A program made the position numbers and the translations under genes. The notes under the pieces are model-generated. The model was not told the DNA's origin. It made no database searches and was given only the letters and a program-made list of their open reading frames with translations. Of a DNA stretch of 64,000 bases, positions 9,348 to 17,433 are shown piece after piece. Position 1 is the stretch's first letter, and the number at the start of each line of letters is the position of its first letter. The DNA is taken from assembly GCF_014648255.1 (NCBI RefSeq), contig NZ_BMQT01000005.1, positions 392,294-456,293 of the forward strand, read 5' to 3'. The stretch is from Nocardioides albus. GTDB lineage: Bacteria; Actinomycetota; Actinomycetes; Propionibacteriales; Nocardioidaceae.

Positions 9348-12300
9348 CTAACGCAGCCCCCGGACGTACGCGGTGGCCCGGCGCAGGTCGTGGAGGCGGG
9401 CCTCCCAGGTGATGCCGAGGAAGAGCAGCAGGAGCCCGGCCGCGCCGAGCGCCCACCACTGCTGCAGCATCGCGGCCGATGGCATCTGCGCCAGGGCCAG
9501 GATCGAGGCGACCAGCGCGCCACCGACCAGTGGCGCGGCCCAGCGCAGCCAGGCGCCGCCGATGATGAAGGCCAGGCAGGCGATGCCGAGGACGACGCTC
9601 CGCATCGAGATCGGGTCCTGGAGAGCCGCGGGGACGGACGGTACGAGGGCAAGGAAGACACCCGGTCCGAGCACCGGCAGCGAGGCGACCTCCGGGTCCA
9701 GGCGGAGCTTGACCACGCCGTAGACGACCAGCGCGATCGCCGGCGGCAGGGTGTAGTACTCCCAGGTTGCGACCGACGTGTCTCCCAGACGGATCCACAG
9801 GGCGATGGTGATCAGCGTGGCGCCGGCCCAGCCCAGGCGTCGACGTTCGTGGTGGGCGATCGCGTGGGCGGAGACGCCCGCGCCGGCCAGGGTCAGCAGG
9901 ATGCTCAGCCAGGGAAGATCGACTCCGCTCGAGCCGACCGCGGCCGGTCCGTCCGGGGTCAGGACGATCGATGGCCCCAGGCTGACCGAGCCGAAGAAGA
10001 TGGTGACCGCGGCGGCGACCGCGGTGGTGATCTCGGCCGAGGGGAGCAGCCGGAAGACGTTGACGACAGCCAGGATGACGATGATCCCGGCCGCGGCGTG
10101 GGGCGCGGCGATGTCGCTGAGGTTGGCGAACATCCAGCAGAACGCCGTCAGCGTGATGATCCAGTAGGGAGCGGTGACGGCCTTGGTCTGCTGCTCCCGG
10201 GTGAGCCGGTCGACGGTGATCGCGGCAGCGGTGAGCACCCCGGCCACCACCAGTGCCAGCAGGTCGTTGCCGAACGCGGCGCCGAGCGAACCCAGGCCGA
10301 GCACTCCCGCGATCGTGAGGCGCGGCCCGGACTGCTGCGGCTCGTGACGCAGGATCGTCGCGATGCACATGACCCCGGCGATCAGCAGCAGGATCGCCAA
10401 CCAGTCGGTGTCCAGCGCACCCGACTCGTCGAAGGCACCCAGGGCGATCGACACGGCGGCGCCAGTGGAGGCCGCGGCCTCGGTGGCGGGGCTGCGGCGT
10501 ACCAGGACGATGACGCCCATCGCGACGACGATCGCCACCGCGGTGTAGGGACGATCGATGTCGGTCATCCGGGCCGCCTGCCAGACCGCGGCGGTCAGAG
10601 CGAGGATCCAGTAGGCGGTCGCGACCTCCTTGGTCGGTCTGGACTGGACACGGTCGACGACGACGGCGAGGGCGGTGAGGATGATGGTCACGGCCAGGGC
10701 GAGCATGTCGCTCGAGAGGACCGCAGCCGTCGCCGCGCCGATCCCGACGATGCCCGCCACCGCCAGCGCGGGCGGCTGACGGTGGTGCAGACCGATGGCC
10801 GCGGCGAGGATCGTGGCGATGGTCAGCAGGACCGCCGCCCAGGTGACGTCGACCGAGCCGATCCCGATCGAGATCGCGGCGCAGGCGGCCGCTGCCCACC
10901 AGCCCGACGCCCGGAAGCGGAAGAGCGTGATCAGCCCGAGGACCGTCACGATCGCGCACGCGGCCCACTGCCGCTCCACGTCGACCAGCGGCGCGAGCGA
11001 CCACAGGCCGAGGCCGAGCGTCACGACCGAGTAGCTGGCGGTGACCTCGCGATCGGCACCGGCCAGACCCCGAACCGCGTACGCAGCCACGCCCGCCAGC
11101 GCGAGCGCGACGACCACGGTGAGCAGGTCGCTGGGCAGCGCGGCGGCGAGAGCGACCAGGCCGAAGATGCCGGCGGCGACGAGCCGCGGCCGTCGCTCAG
11201 CCCACCAGGCCAGGGCGACGGCGACGCCGAGCAGCAACAGCGCCGGGACCAGCAGCGGCGCGCTGTAGCAGGCGGCCGTGATGGCGAAGCCGGAGAGACC
11301 GCCGGAGAAGATGATCCAGCGGACCGTGGCTCGGTAGGTGCGGAACGCGGGCGGGTTGGACTGGTAGAACCAGGCGGTGCCGAGGGCGAGGATCGCGAGC
11401 AGCGCCGGCAGCGTCAGCCAGCCCGGCAGCAACGCCTCCGGGCCGGTGACCGGGGAGAACGCGGAATCGGTCCAGGGCACGGCCGCGAGCCGGACCGCGG
11501 CCGAGGCCGTCAGGATGAGGACGGTGACGCCCAGGGCGGCGGCGTACGGCGTCAACGCGGTAGCGGCCCAGCGCCAGGGCCGGGGGAGTGCCATCAGCGC
11601 GCCGGCGGCGACCAGGGTGACGACCACGGCGACGACGGTCAGGGTGACCGGGCCGTCGTCGAGGGCGGGCTGGGTGAAGGTATAGGCCGCGATCAGCAGC
11701 GAGCCGCCGACCATCGCGACCTTGGCGTCCTTCGGCAGCGGGAACAGCAGCGCCACGACCGCGAGCACCGCGGACGCGCCGAGCAGCAGGGGCAGGGTGC
11801 CGCCGGTCAGCAGCTCGGAGCCGGTCAGCGCGGGATCGGTCAGGCCGCGGACGAGGAGCATCAGCCAGAAGCCCGCCATCACGACCATCGCGCCGAGGGT
11901 CAGGGCCCGCAGGTCGGTCTTGCTCGCCGCGATCACGACGAGGAGAGCGATGACCGCGGCGACCAGCGGGAACCAGATGAGGTCGGAGATGAGCTCGAGA
12001 CCGATCAGGGCCGTGAGTACGCCGGCGGCGGCCGCCACCTGTGGTCCGATCACCGAGGTGAGCTTCTCGCTGCGCTCGCCGACCAGGGACATCGCGGTGC
12101 CGGCTATGAAGACGGCGACGCCGACGATGACCAGGAAGCCACGGTCCCATTCGGCTCCGCCGAGCCAACCGGCGTACTTCATCCCGGCTATGTCCAGGGC
12201 GAGCAGTCCCAGCGCGAGGGTCCAGACGCCTTCGGTGCCGGCCCGAAGCTCGAGATGCATCAGGACCGCGCCACCGATCGTGAAGAGCGCGGTGAAGACG

Positions 12301-12773
12301 AGCAGCATCGTCGTACGGCCACCGACTCCCATCGCGGCCCAGGCGACCGCGAGGAAGATGACGCCCGCGACCAGCAGGAAGAGGACGCCGACGCCGACCA
12401 GGATCAGCGGCACCGTGATCGGTGCGCGCCGGGCCACCACCGGGGCACCGGGGAACGGCGCCGGCCCGGCGACGGCGGTGGCGGCCGGGGCGGCGGGTGG
12501 TGCGGCGAGGGGCTCGACGACGGGTTCGGGCTGGATCAGCGGGGGCGCCGCAGGCGGCGCGGCAACCGGCGGCGGGGTCGGCCGCGCGGCCCGGCTGGCC
12601 TCGTCCCGGATCGAACGCAACCGGGTCATGAGTACGTCGGCTCGCAGCAGCGTCCCGTAGAGCTCTTGGGCCACGGCGTTCTCCAGCGGCAGCCCGCAGT
12701 TCGGGCAGGGGCTCGTGCCGGGCTCGAAGGCCTCCCGGCAGTCGGGGCAGCGACCAGGATCGGCGTACTTCAC
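9348..12773 (-). CDS. large polytopic membrane protein, SCO7613-like, with N-terminal zinc ribbon
   Basis: A 1141-residue protein. The N-terminus is a double zinc ribbon (CPDC then CPNC about 15 residues later), followed by a helix (LYGTLLRADVLMTRLRSI), a proline/alanine-rich linker, and from about residue 130 to near the C-terminus some 30 hydrophobic segments. This matches actinobacterial 'SCO7613 C-terminal domain-containing membrane protein' entries, whose function is unknown. GTG 12771-12773 is chosen as start because it directly precedes the zinc ribbon; the frame is open 26 codons further with no coding character. A long open frame on the opposite strand is a shadow of the biased codon use. 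Confidence 0.8.
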   Translation of the reverse strand: MKYADPGRCPDCREAFEPGTSPCPNCGLPLENAVAQELYGTLLRADVLMTRLRSIRDEASRAARPTPPPVAAPPAAPPLIQPEPVVEPLAAPPAAPAATAVAGPAPFPGAPVVARRAPITVPLILVGVGVLFLLVAGVIFLAVAWAAMGVGGRTTMLLVFTALFTIGGAVLMHLELRAGTEGVWTLALGLLALDIAGMKYAGWLGGAEWDRGFLVIVGVAVFIAGTAMSLVGERSEKLTSVIGPQVAAAAGVLTALIGLELISDLIWFPLVAAVIALLVVIAASKTDLRALTLGAMVVMAGFWLMLLVRGLTDPALTGSELLTGGTLPLLLGASAVLAVVALLFPLPKDAKVAMVGGSLLIAAYTFTQPALDDGPVTLTVVAVVVTLVAAGALMALPRPWRWAATALTPYAAALGVTVLILTASAAVRLAAVPWTDSAFSPVTGPEALLPGWLTLPALLAILALGTAWFYQSNPPAFRTYRATVRWIIFSGGLSGFAITAACYSAPLLVPALLLLGVAVALAWWAERRPRLVAAGIFGLVALAAALPSDLLTVVVALALAGVAAYAVRGLAGADREVTASYSVVTLGLGLWSLAPLVDVERQWAACAIVTVLGLITLFRFRASGWWAAAACAAISIGIGSVDVTWAAVLLTIATILAAAIGLHHRQPPALAVAGIVGIGAATAAVLSSDMLALAVTIILTALAVVVDRVQSRPTKEVATAYWILALTAAVWQAARMTDIDRPYTAVAIVVAMGVIVLVRRSPATEAAASTGAAVSIALGAFDESGALDTDWLAILLLIAGVMCIATILRHEPQQSGPRLTIAGVLGLGSLGAAFGNDLLALVVAGVLTAAAITVDRLTREQQTKAVTAPYWIITLTAFCWMFANLSDIAAPHAAAGIIVILAVVNVFRLLPSAEITTAVAAAVTIFFGSVSLGPSIVLTPDGPAAVGSSGVDLPWLSILLTLAGAGVSAHAIAHHERRRLGWAGATLITIALWIRLGDTSVATWEYYTLPPAIALVVYGVVKLRLDPEVASLPVLGPGVFLALVPSVPAALQDPISMRSVVLGIACLAFIIGGAWLRWAAPLVGGALVASILALAQMPSAAMLQQWWALGAAGLLLLFLGITWEARLHDLRRATAYVRGLR

Positions 12774-12895
12774 AGCCCACCATCCTTGCGTAGTTCCGCC
12801 GATGCGTGTGCGGGAAACGCAGAGGGTCCGGACCGAGTCCCGAAATGACAACCAGCTCCGACCCAGAGTCGCGGGTCGAAGCCGGTTGTTGCTTG

Positions 12896-12969
12896 TGGGC
12901 AGGGGCGGGGTCGAACCGCCGACCTATCACTTTTCAGGCGATCGCTCGTACCAACTGAGCTACCTGCCC
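12896..12969 (-). tRNA. tRNA-Phe (GAA)
   Basis: Complete cloverleaf on the minus strand: acceptor GGGCAGG/CCTGCCC, D-stem GCTC/GAGC, anticodon stem ATCGC/GTGAT with loop CTGAAAA (anticodon GAA), T-stem GGCGG/CCGCC with loop TTCGACC, discriminator A. CCA is not encoded. Confidence 0.95.
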
Positions 12970-13084
12970 AAGCGAGGTGAAACATTACCGGAAACGTCCG
13001 CGGCCTTCCGAATCGGGGTCGACGCACCAACGTGCGGCCTCGCTTTGGCTGCCCAGGACGCAGACCTCTAGGATGTCCCGGCAG

Positions 13085-13157
13085 GCCCCCTTCGTCTAGC
13101 GGCCCAGGACCCCGCCCTTTCACGGCGGTAGCGCCGGTTCGAATCCGGTAGGGGGTA
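13085..13157 (+). tRNA. tRNA-Glu (TTC)
   Basis: Acceptor GCCCCCT/AGGGGGT, anticodon stem CCGCC/GGCGG with loop CTTTCAC (anticodon TTC), T-loop TTCGAAT, discriminator A. It lies 115 bp from tRNA-Phe and in the opposite direction. Confidence 0.95.
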
Positions 13158-13265
13158 CACAGTCTTTCCATGTCTCGAGTCTCGCTGCGCGACAGCGCGG
13201 GCGGCATCCGCACGGATACTCATATCCGGGACGCTCTAGGTCGAGCGGATGCGACACTTCCGTCT

Positions 13266-14399
13266 GTGACTGCGTGGATGTCGTCGGCGGCGATCGAGGT
13301 GGAGAGCCGCCTCTTCCGTGCGCTCGCGGTGCTGCGGGTGGTGGTGCTGGTCAACGCCGTCGGGCTGACCGTCTATCGGTTCGACAACTTCGTCTCGCCC
13401 GCGGCGGCGCTGGTCTGCATCCTCGTCATGGTGGGCTGGACGGCCTTCGCCGTCTGGGCGTACGCAGCCCCCGGCCGCCGTACGGCGGTGCTCGTCGGCG
13501 CCGACCTGGCGATCGCGCTCGGGCTCCTGCTGGTGACCCCGCTGGTGAAGGGGCCGGGTTTCCAGGCGAGCGTCCCGGGCTTCTGGGTCAGCGGCGCGTT
13601 GCTCGCGTGCGCGATCCACTATCGCTGGATCGGCGGTCTGTTGGCCGGCCTGGCGCTGGCGGCCGTCGACCTCGGGCTTCGCCAGGAGATCGACCAGTCG
13701 ATCTACGGCAACGCGTTCCTGCTGGTCATCGGCGGCGGAGTGGTCGGCTACATGTGCGAGTCGGTGCAGCGGATGGCGCTCGAGCGGGACGAGGCCGAGC
13801 GCGCGGCTGCCAGAGCGGAGGAGCGGGCGCGGCTCGCCCGGGCAGTCCACGACGGCGTGCTCCAGGTGCTTGCCCTCGTCCAGCGGCGCGGCGGCGAGCT
13901 GGGTGGCGACGCGGCCGAGCTGGGCAGGCTCGCGGGGGAGCAGGAGCGGGGGCTGCGAGCGTTGATCCGTGGCGAGCAGTCCGGCCGTGGTCCGGCAGCC
14001 GGGTTGGTCGACCTGGCGGCGGCACTGGCCGAGCTCGAGACCGGCACCGTGACCGTCTCCGGACCCGCGACCGCCGTCGAGATGCCGGCCCGCCCGGCCG
14101 AGGAGATCGTCGCGGCGACCCGCGCGGCTCTGGACAACGTACGTCGCCACGTCGGTGAGGACGCCCGCGCCTGGGTGCTCCTGCAGGCATTCCCTGACCA
14201 TGTCGAGGTCTCGGTGCGTGACGACGGTCCCGGAATCTCGGAAGGCCGCATCATCGAGGCCGGGGCACAGGGCAGGCTCGGCATCAGCGAGTCGATCCGT
14301 GGCCGGATCGAGGACCTCGGCGGCAAGGCAGAGCTGATCACCGGAGCAACCGGGACCGAGTGGGAGCTCACGGTCCCCCGAACAGGAGTGAATGGATGA
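13266..14399 (+). CDS. MacS-type sensor histidine kinase (DUF5931)
   Basis: A 377-residue membrane histidine kinase. The N-terminal half has about five hydrophobic segments (ALAVLRVVVLVNAVGLTVY; AAALVCILVMVGWTAFAVWA; VLVGADLAIALGLLLVT; then two more) as in the DUF5931 sensor module of MacS. A coiled coil (ERDEAERAAARAEERARLA) leads into the H-box RAVHDGVLQVLALVQRRG and a NarL-type ATPase domain with VRDDGPGI and GRLGISESI boxes. GTG 13266 is the likely start; ATG 13278 is an alternative. The stop overlaps the ATG of the response regulator, giving a classic coupled two-component pair. The signal is unknown; MacRS of Streptomyces controls membrane and cell-surface genes. Confidence 0.85.
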   Translation: MTAWMSSAAIEVESRLFRALAVLRVVVLVNAVGLTVYRFDNFVSPAAALVCILVMVGWTAFAVWAYAAPGRRTAVLVGADLAIALGLLLVTPLVKGPGFQASVPGFWVSGALLACAIHYRWIGGLLAGLALAAVDLGLRQEIDQSIYGNAFLLVIGGGVVGYMCESVQRMALERDEAERAAARAEERARLARAVHDGVLQVLALVQRRGGELGGDAAELGRLAGEQERGLRALIRGEQSGRGPAAGLVDLAAALAELETGTVTVSGPATAVEMPARPAEEIVAATRAALDNVRRHVGEDARAWVLLQAFPDHVEVSVRDDGPGISEGRIIEAGAQGRLGISESIRGRIEDLGGKAELITGATGTEWELTVPRTGVNG

Positions 14400-15037
14400 G
14401 CAGAGTGATGGTGGTCGACGACCACCCGATGTGGCGTGACGCGGTCGAGCGCGACCTGGTCGCCGCGGGCTTCGATGTCGTCGCCGCCGCCAGCACCGGA
14501 CGGGAGGCGATCACCAGGTTCGCCGCGACCCGTCCGGAGGTCGTGGTGCTCGACCTGCACATCCCTGAGCCCGACGGTGTCCAGGTCACCACCGAGATCA
14601 TCGCCCTGCGCCCGGCGACCAAGGTCCTCATCCTCTCCGCCTCGGGCGAGCAGAACGACGTCCTCGCAGCCGTCAAAGCCGGCGCCACCGGCTATCTGGT
14701 CAAGTCGGCCTCCCGCGACGAGCTCCTGGATGCCGTACGCCGCGTCGCCGCCGGCGACCCGGTCTTCACCCCCGGCCTCGCCGGCCTGGTCCTGGGCGAG
14801 TTCCAGCACAGCGCCGCCACCGAGGTTCGCGGCGACAAGCCCACGCTCACCGACCGTGAGACCGAGATCCTCAAGCTTGTAGCCAAGGGCCTGAGCTACC
14901 GCCAGATCGCCGAGCGCCTGGTCCTTTCCCACCGCACGGTCCAGAACCACGTACAGAACATCCTGCGCAAGCTCCAGATGCACAACCGTGTCGAGCTCAC
15001 GCGCTATGCCATCGAGCAGGGTCTGGACGGCGACTAG
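14396..15037 (+). CDS. LuxR/NarL-family response regulator
   Basis: A 213-residue two-domain regulator. The receiver domain starts VMVVDDHPMWRDAV (acidic pocket), has the phosphoacceptor aspartate in VVVLDLHIPEPDG, the switch residues in ILSASG and the conserved Lys in GYLVKSAS. The C-terminal LuxR helix-turn-helix reads LTDRETEILKLVAKGLSYRQ followed by ERLVLSHRTVQNHVQNILRK. The ATG overlaps the kinase stop (ATGA) with AGGAG upstream, so the two are translated together and this is the kinase's partner. Its DNA targets are not known from the sequence. Confidence 0.93.
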   Translation: MSRVMVVDDHPMWRDAVERDLVAAGFDVVAAASTGREAITRFAATRPEVVVLDLHIPEPDGVQVTTEIIALRPATKVLILSASGEQNDVLAAVKAGATGYLVKSASRDELLDAVRRVAAGDPVFTPGLAGLVLGEFQHSAATEVRGDKPTLTDRETEILKLVAKGLSYRQIAERLVLSHRTVQNHVQNILRKLQMHNRVELTRYAIEQGLDGD

Positions 15038-15115
15038 TTTCGGCGTCGTGGCTGGTCTTCTTCTTTGGTTGGGGCCGCCGACCCTTTCTGGATGGTGTTC
15101 ACGCCGAATCCCGGC

Positions 15116-15168
15116 GTCAAGGACGGCCTTCGGCCGCCGGCTTCGCCGGCCGCTTCGCGGTCCTTGAC
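15116..15168. terminator. compound hairpin downstream of the response regulator
   Basis: GTCAAGGAC 15116-15124 pairs with GTCCTTGAC 15160-15168; inside are two further stems, GGCC-TTC-GGCC (15125-15135) and CCGGC-TTC-GCCGG (15138-15150). It may end transcription of the operon 79 nt upstream, or be part of the repeated element around the HNH gene. Confidence 0.5.
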
Positions 15169-15180
15169 TCCGTGATCCGT

Positions 15181-15227
15181 CGAGAATATTTGGCTGGTTA
15201 TCGGGTCGGCGGCGGGGTATGGCGCGG
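15181..15227 (+). repeat. left inverted repeat of the DUF222/HNH element
   Basis: Begins CGAGAATATTTGGCTGGTTA and continues TCGGGTCGGCGGCGGGG. About 40 of 47 positions match the reverse complement of 16922-16971 on the other side of the HNH gene. Confidence 0.7.
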
Positions 15228-15319
15228 ATTCCTTGGGTTGGGTACGGGCCTGGGACCTGTGGCTGGAGAGTCCTGCTGGGCGGGGGGCGTTCGGGGGGGT
15301 ACTGCACAAGACGATGACA

Positions 15320-15340
15320 CCTTGTGAATCGTTCACAAGG
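15320..15340. promoter_or_regulatory. 21-bp palindrome, copy 1
   Basis: CCTTGTGAA-TCG-TTCACAAGG, a perfect dyad with a 3-nt centre, repeated 81 bp downstream. It looks like an operator or protein-binding hairpin; the binding factor is unknown. Confidence 0.45.
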
Positions 15341-15400
15341 AGGCGCGCTTCCCCAGTGCCGGAGAGGTCGCTTGGTCGTTGACTATGACAGAGGGTCCGA

Positions 15401-15421
15401 CCTTGTGAAAGTTTCACAAGG
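15401..15421. promoter_or_regulatory. 21-bp palindrome, copy 2
   Basis: CCTTGTGAA-AGT-TTCACAAGG, with arms identical to copy 1 and a different 3-nt centre. It lies 40 bp beyond the 3' end of the HNH gene. Confidence 0.45.
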
Positions 15422-15460
15422 TCGGGAAGGCCAGGCAGGCCCACGAGAGTCAGGGCGCGG

Positions 15461-16723
15461 TCAGACGCGGCGGGTGAACCGGATCCGTCCATCCGGTAGC
15501 CGCTCATGCGCGTAGCCGGGGTCGTGGATCCGACGATGATCACTGGGACACAACAAGACCATGTTCGCCATGTCGGTTCTGCCGCCTGCCGACCACGGTT
15601 TCAGATGGTGCGCCTCGGTCCACGCTGCTGGGGCATCGCAGTCTTCGGCCTGACAGCACTTGTCCCGCAACCGCAGTGCCCGGTGCTGGACGGGGTGGGC
15701 CAGGCGGATGGTGCGGCCGAAGTCGAGGATCTCCGAATCGCTGCCGAGCACGACGGGGATGAGGTCGGCGTTGCAGGCCATCCGACGGGCCTCGGCGGCG
15801 GTGATCTGGTCCCCGTCGAACCCCAACGCGGCGGTACCGAGGTCGTTACGGAGATCCTCCACGCTCAGCGTGACGAACACGGTCGTGGCGTGGCCACCAT
15901 GGCGGGGAAGCTGGTCGACGTCGTAGGTCTCGATCACTCGGGCGAACGCCTGCCCCAGGAGCCGGTCATAGGGGGTCTTGCGGCCACGGTTCTCCGCAGA
16001 CAGCTTCCGGGGCTGGGCCAACGAGTCCAGCATCGTGCGGAGCCTCATCGCGACAGCGTTCGAGACGCGGGCGTGGATGTCCACGGTCCCGTCCCCGTTG
16101 GCACGAGAGGTGAAGAAGGTGCGGCGGAGGGCGGCTTCTTCTTCGCGTTGGAGTGCTTTGGCCTCGGCGGCTTCGAAGCGTTCGGGGTCGATGGTGGTGA
16201 GGATGTGTTTCGCGGCGGTTGTTAGTTTCTTCGCGGTCAGCTCGGTGGCGGACTCGACCATCAGCTTCTCCGCGAGGACCAGGTCCTCGGTAGTGGCCAC
16301 GGGGTCGGTGGCGACCTGGTCGAGCGCCTTGGAGATCACCCTCGCCTTCTCTTGAGAGATGACACCTTCAGCCATGCCGGCGGCCACGAGCTCGTACCTG
16401 GCGATCCCCGCGGCCAGTTTCACTTCGGCGCGGCCGGTCTTCTTGTCGACCAGCAGTTCGGTCAGCATCCACCCGGAGACGTCCTTGGCGCCGGTCTCCT
16501 CGGCGATATCCCCCGCAGCGGCCAGGATCCGCAGCTTCAACGCGGCCTGTTTGGCCTGCAGTCGCTCGATCCGTTCCAGCGCTGTCTTCTTCTGGCTGGT
16601 ACGCCAGTAGGCAGGGTCACGGGTCAGGAGGGTGTCGAGGGAGGACTCGATGGCAGCCAGTTCGGCATCGATCGCATCGCCGGGGTTGATACCCCAGTGG
16701 TCGATGCTGCCGTCCAGGCTCAT
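15461..16723 (-). CDS. DUF222 / HNH endonuclease (13E12 family)
   Basis: A 420-residue protein. The N-terminal two thirds is the helical DUF222 (13E12-repeat) domain, with coiled-coil-like ERIERLQAKQAALKLRILAA and the family block VISQEKARVISKALD. The C-terminal HNH nuclease has RDKCCQAEDCDAP (zinc cysteines), EAHHLKPWSAGGRTDM (catalytic His pair) and NMVLLCPSDHRRIHD. The family is multi-copy in actinobacterial genomes and is thought to be selfish or mobile. The gene is bracketed by inverted repeats (15181-15227 and 16922-16971), so it may be the cargo of a small mobile unit. It converges on the two-component operon. Confidence 0.9.
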   Translation of the reverse strand: MSLDGSIDHWGINPGDAIDAELAAIESSLDTLLTRDPAYWRTSQKKTALERIERLQAKQAALKLRILAAAGDIAEETGAKDVSGWMLTELLVDKKTGRAEVKLAAGIARYELVAAGMAEGVISQEKARVISKALDQVATDPVATTEDLVLAEKLMVESATELTAKKLTTAAKHILTTIDPERFEAAEAKALQREEEAALRRTFFTSRANGDGTVDIHARVSNAVAMRLRTMLDSLAQPRKLSAENRGRKTPYDRLLGQAFARVIETYDVDQLPRHGGHATTVFVTLSVEDLRNDLGTAALGFDGDQITAAEARRMACNADLIPVVLGSDSEILDFGRTIRLAHPVQHRALRLRDKCCQAEDCDAPAAWTEAHHLKPWSAGGRTDMANMVLLCPSDHRRIHDPGYAHERLPDGRIRFTRRV

Positions 16724-16921
16724 CGCCGCCCCTCCTCTCCGAGTGTTCAGAGGCGTGTCGTGATGGGTCTGATTCTACTCCTGATCCACTTTTCTGAACA
16801 CCTATTCCCCCAGGTCAAATGCCTTTTTCGCGGTAAGCGAACGGCTCAAACCTGTGGATGGTAAGTGGCCCGAAGGGTCACCCTCCCGCCCCGCGACAGC
16901 ACCCGTTCGAAGCAAGATTCC

Positions 16922-16971
16922 GCTGCGCCACACCCGGGCCGCCGCCCCGATAGCCAGCCAAATATTTCTCG
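16922..16971 (-). repeat. right inverted repeat of the DUF222/HNH element
   Basis: Its reverse complement contains CGAGAAATATTTGGCTGGCT followed by ATCGGGGCGGCGG and matches the left repeat with few substitutions and one extra A. It lies about 200 bp upstream of the HNH start codon. Confidence 0.7.
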
Positions 16972-17062
16972 GCGGGCCAGGCCAGCCTTCGGGTGGGACG
17001 TTCCGGCAGGGAGCCGTGTTGGTCTCGACACGCCTCCGCCTAGCGGCTCCGGCGGCTCGACC

Positions 17063-17363
17063 AGCGGTGCGAGGTCGGACTAGCGGTGCGAGGTCGGACT
17101 AGCGGTGCGAGGTCGGACTAGCGGTGCGAGGTCGGACTAGCGGTGCGAGGTCGGACTAGCGGTGCGAGGTCGGACTAGCGGTGCGAGGTGACTAGCGGTG
17201 CGAGGTCGGACTAGCGGTGCGAGGTCGGACTAGCGGTGCGAGGTCCGACCAGCGGTGCGAGGTCCGACCAGCGGTGCGAGGTCCGACCAGCGGTGCGAGG
17301 TCCGACCAGCGGTGCGAGGCCCGACCAGCGGTGCGAGGTCCGACCAGCGGTGCGAGGCCCGAC
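17063..17363. repeat. 16-copy tandem array of a 19-bp unit
   Basis: Units start at 17063 and every 19 bp thereafter. One copy (17177-17193) is 17 bp, having lost CG, and the last is 18 bp. Two subtypes occur in blocks: the first nine read AGCGGTGCGAGGTCGGACT and the last seven AGCGGTGCGAGGTCCGACC, three of the latter with small changes (GGCCCGACC type). The block structure suggests slippage and local amplification. There are no spacers, so it is not CRISPR. The rest of 16724-17433 apart from the inverted repeat shows no gene. Confidence 0.9.
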
Positions 17364-17433
17364 GACCTCGCTCCCAGAAACCGCCGCCCCCGCGTAACCC
17401 CGTGTTTCTCGGGACATAAGAGAGAATCGGGAG

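Larger units (their letters stand above)
15038..15460. other. 423-bp convergent intergenic region with several dyads
   Basis: No credible gene. It holds, in order: a compound hairpin 15116-15168 (GTCAAGGAC/GTCCTTGAC closing over GGCCTTCGGCC and CCGGCTTCGCCGG stems), which can terminate the two-component operon; the left inverted repeat 15181-15227 of the HNH element; and two 21-bp palindromes at 15320-15340 and 15401-15421. Confidence 0.7.

Noticed and set aside
9390..12848. Long plus-strand open frame (over 1100 codons) opposite the membrane protein
   Set aside because: Antisense shadow of a GC-rich gene: the product is low-complexity D/G/R/Q-rich, and the minus-strand frame has a zinc ribbon and regular membrane helices.
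15320..15421. Rex operators
   Set aside because: Arms match TTGTGAA/TTCACAA but the centre is 3 nt instead of 4, and no respiratory gene follows; reported instead as palindromes of unknown factor.
17063..17363. Possible CRISPR array
   Set aside because: The 19-bp units are directly adjacent with no spacers, and no cas genes are near.
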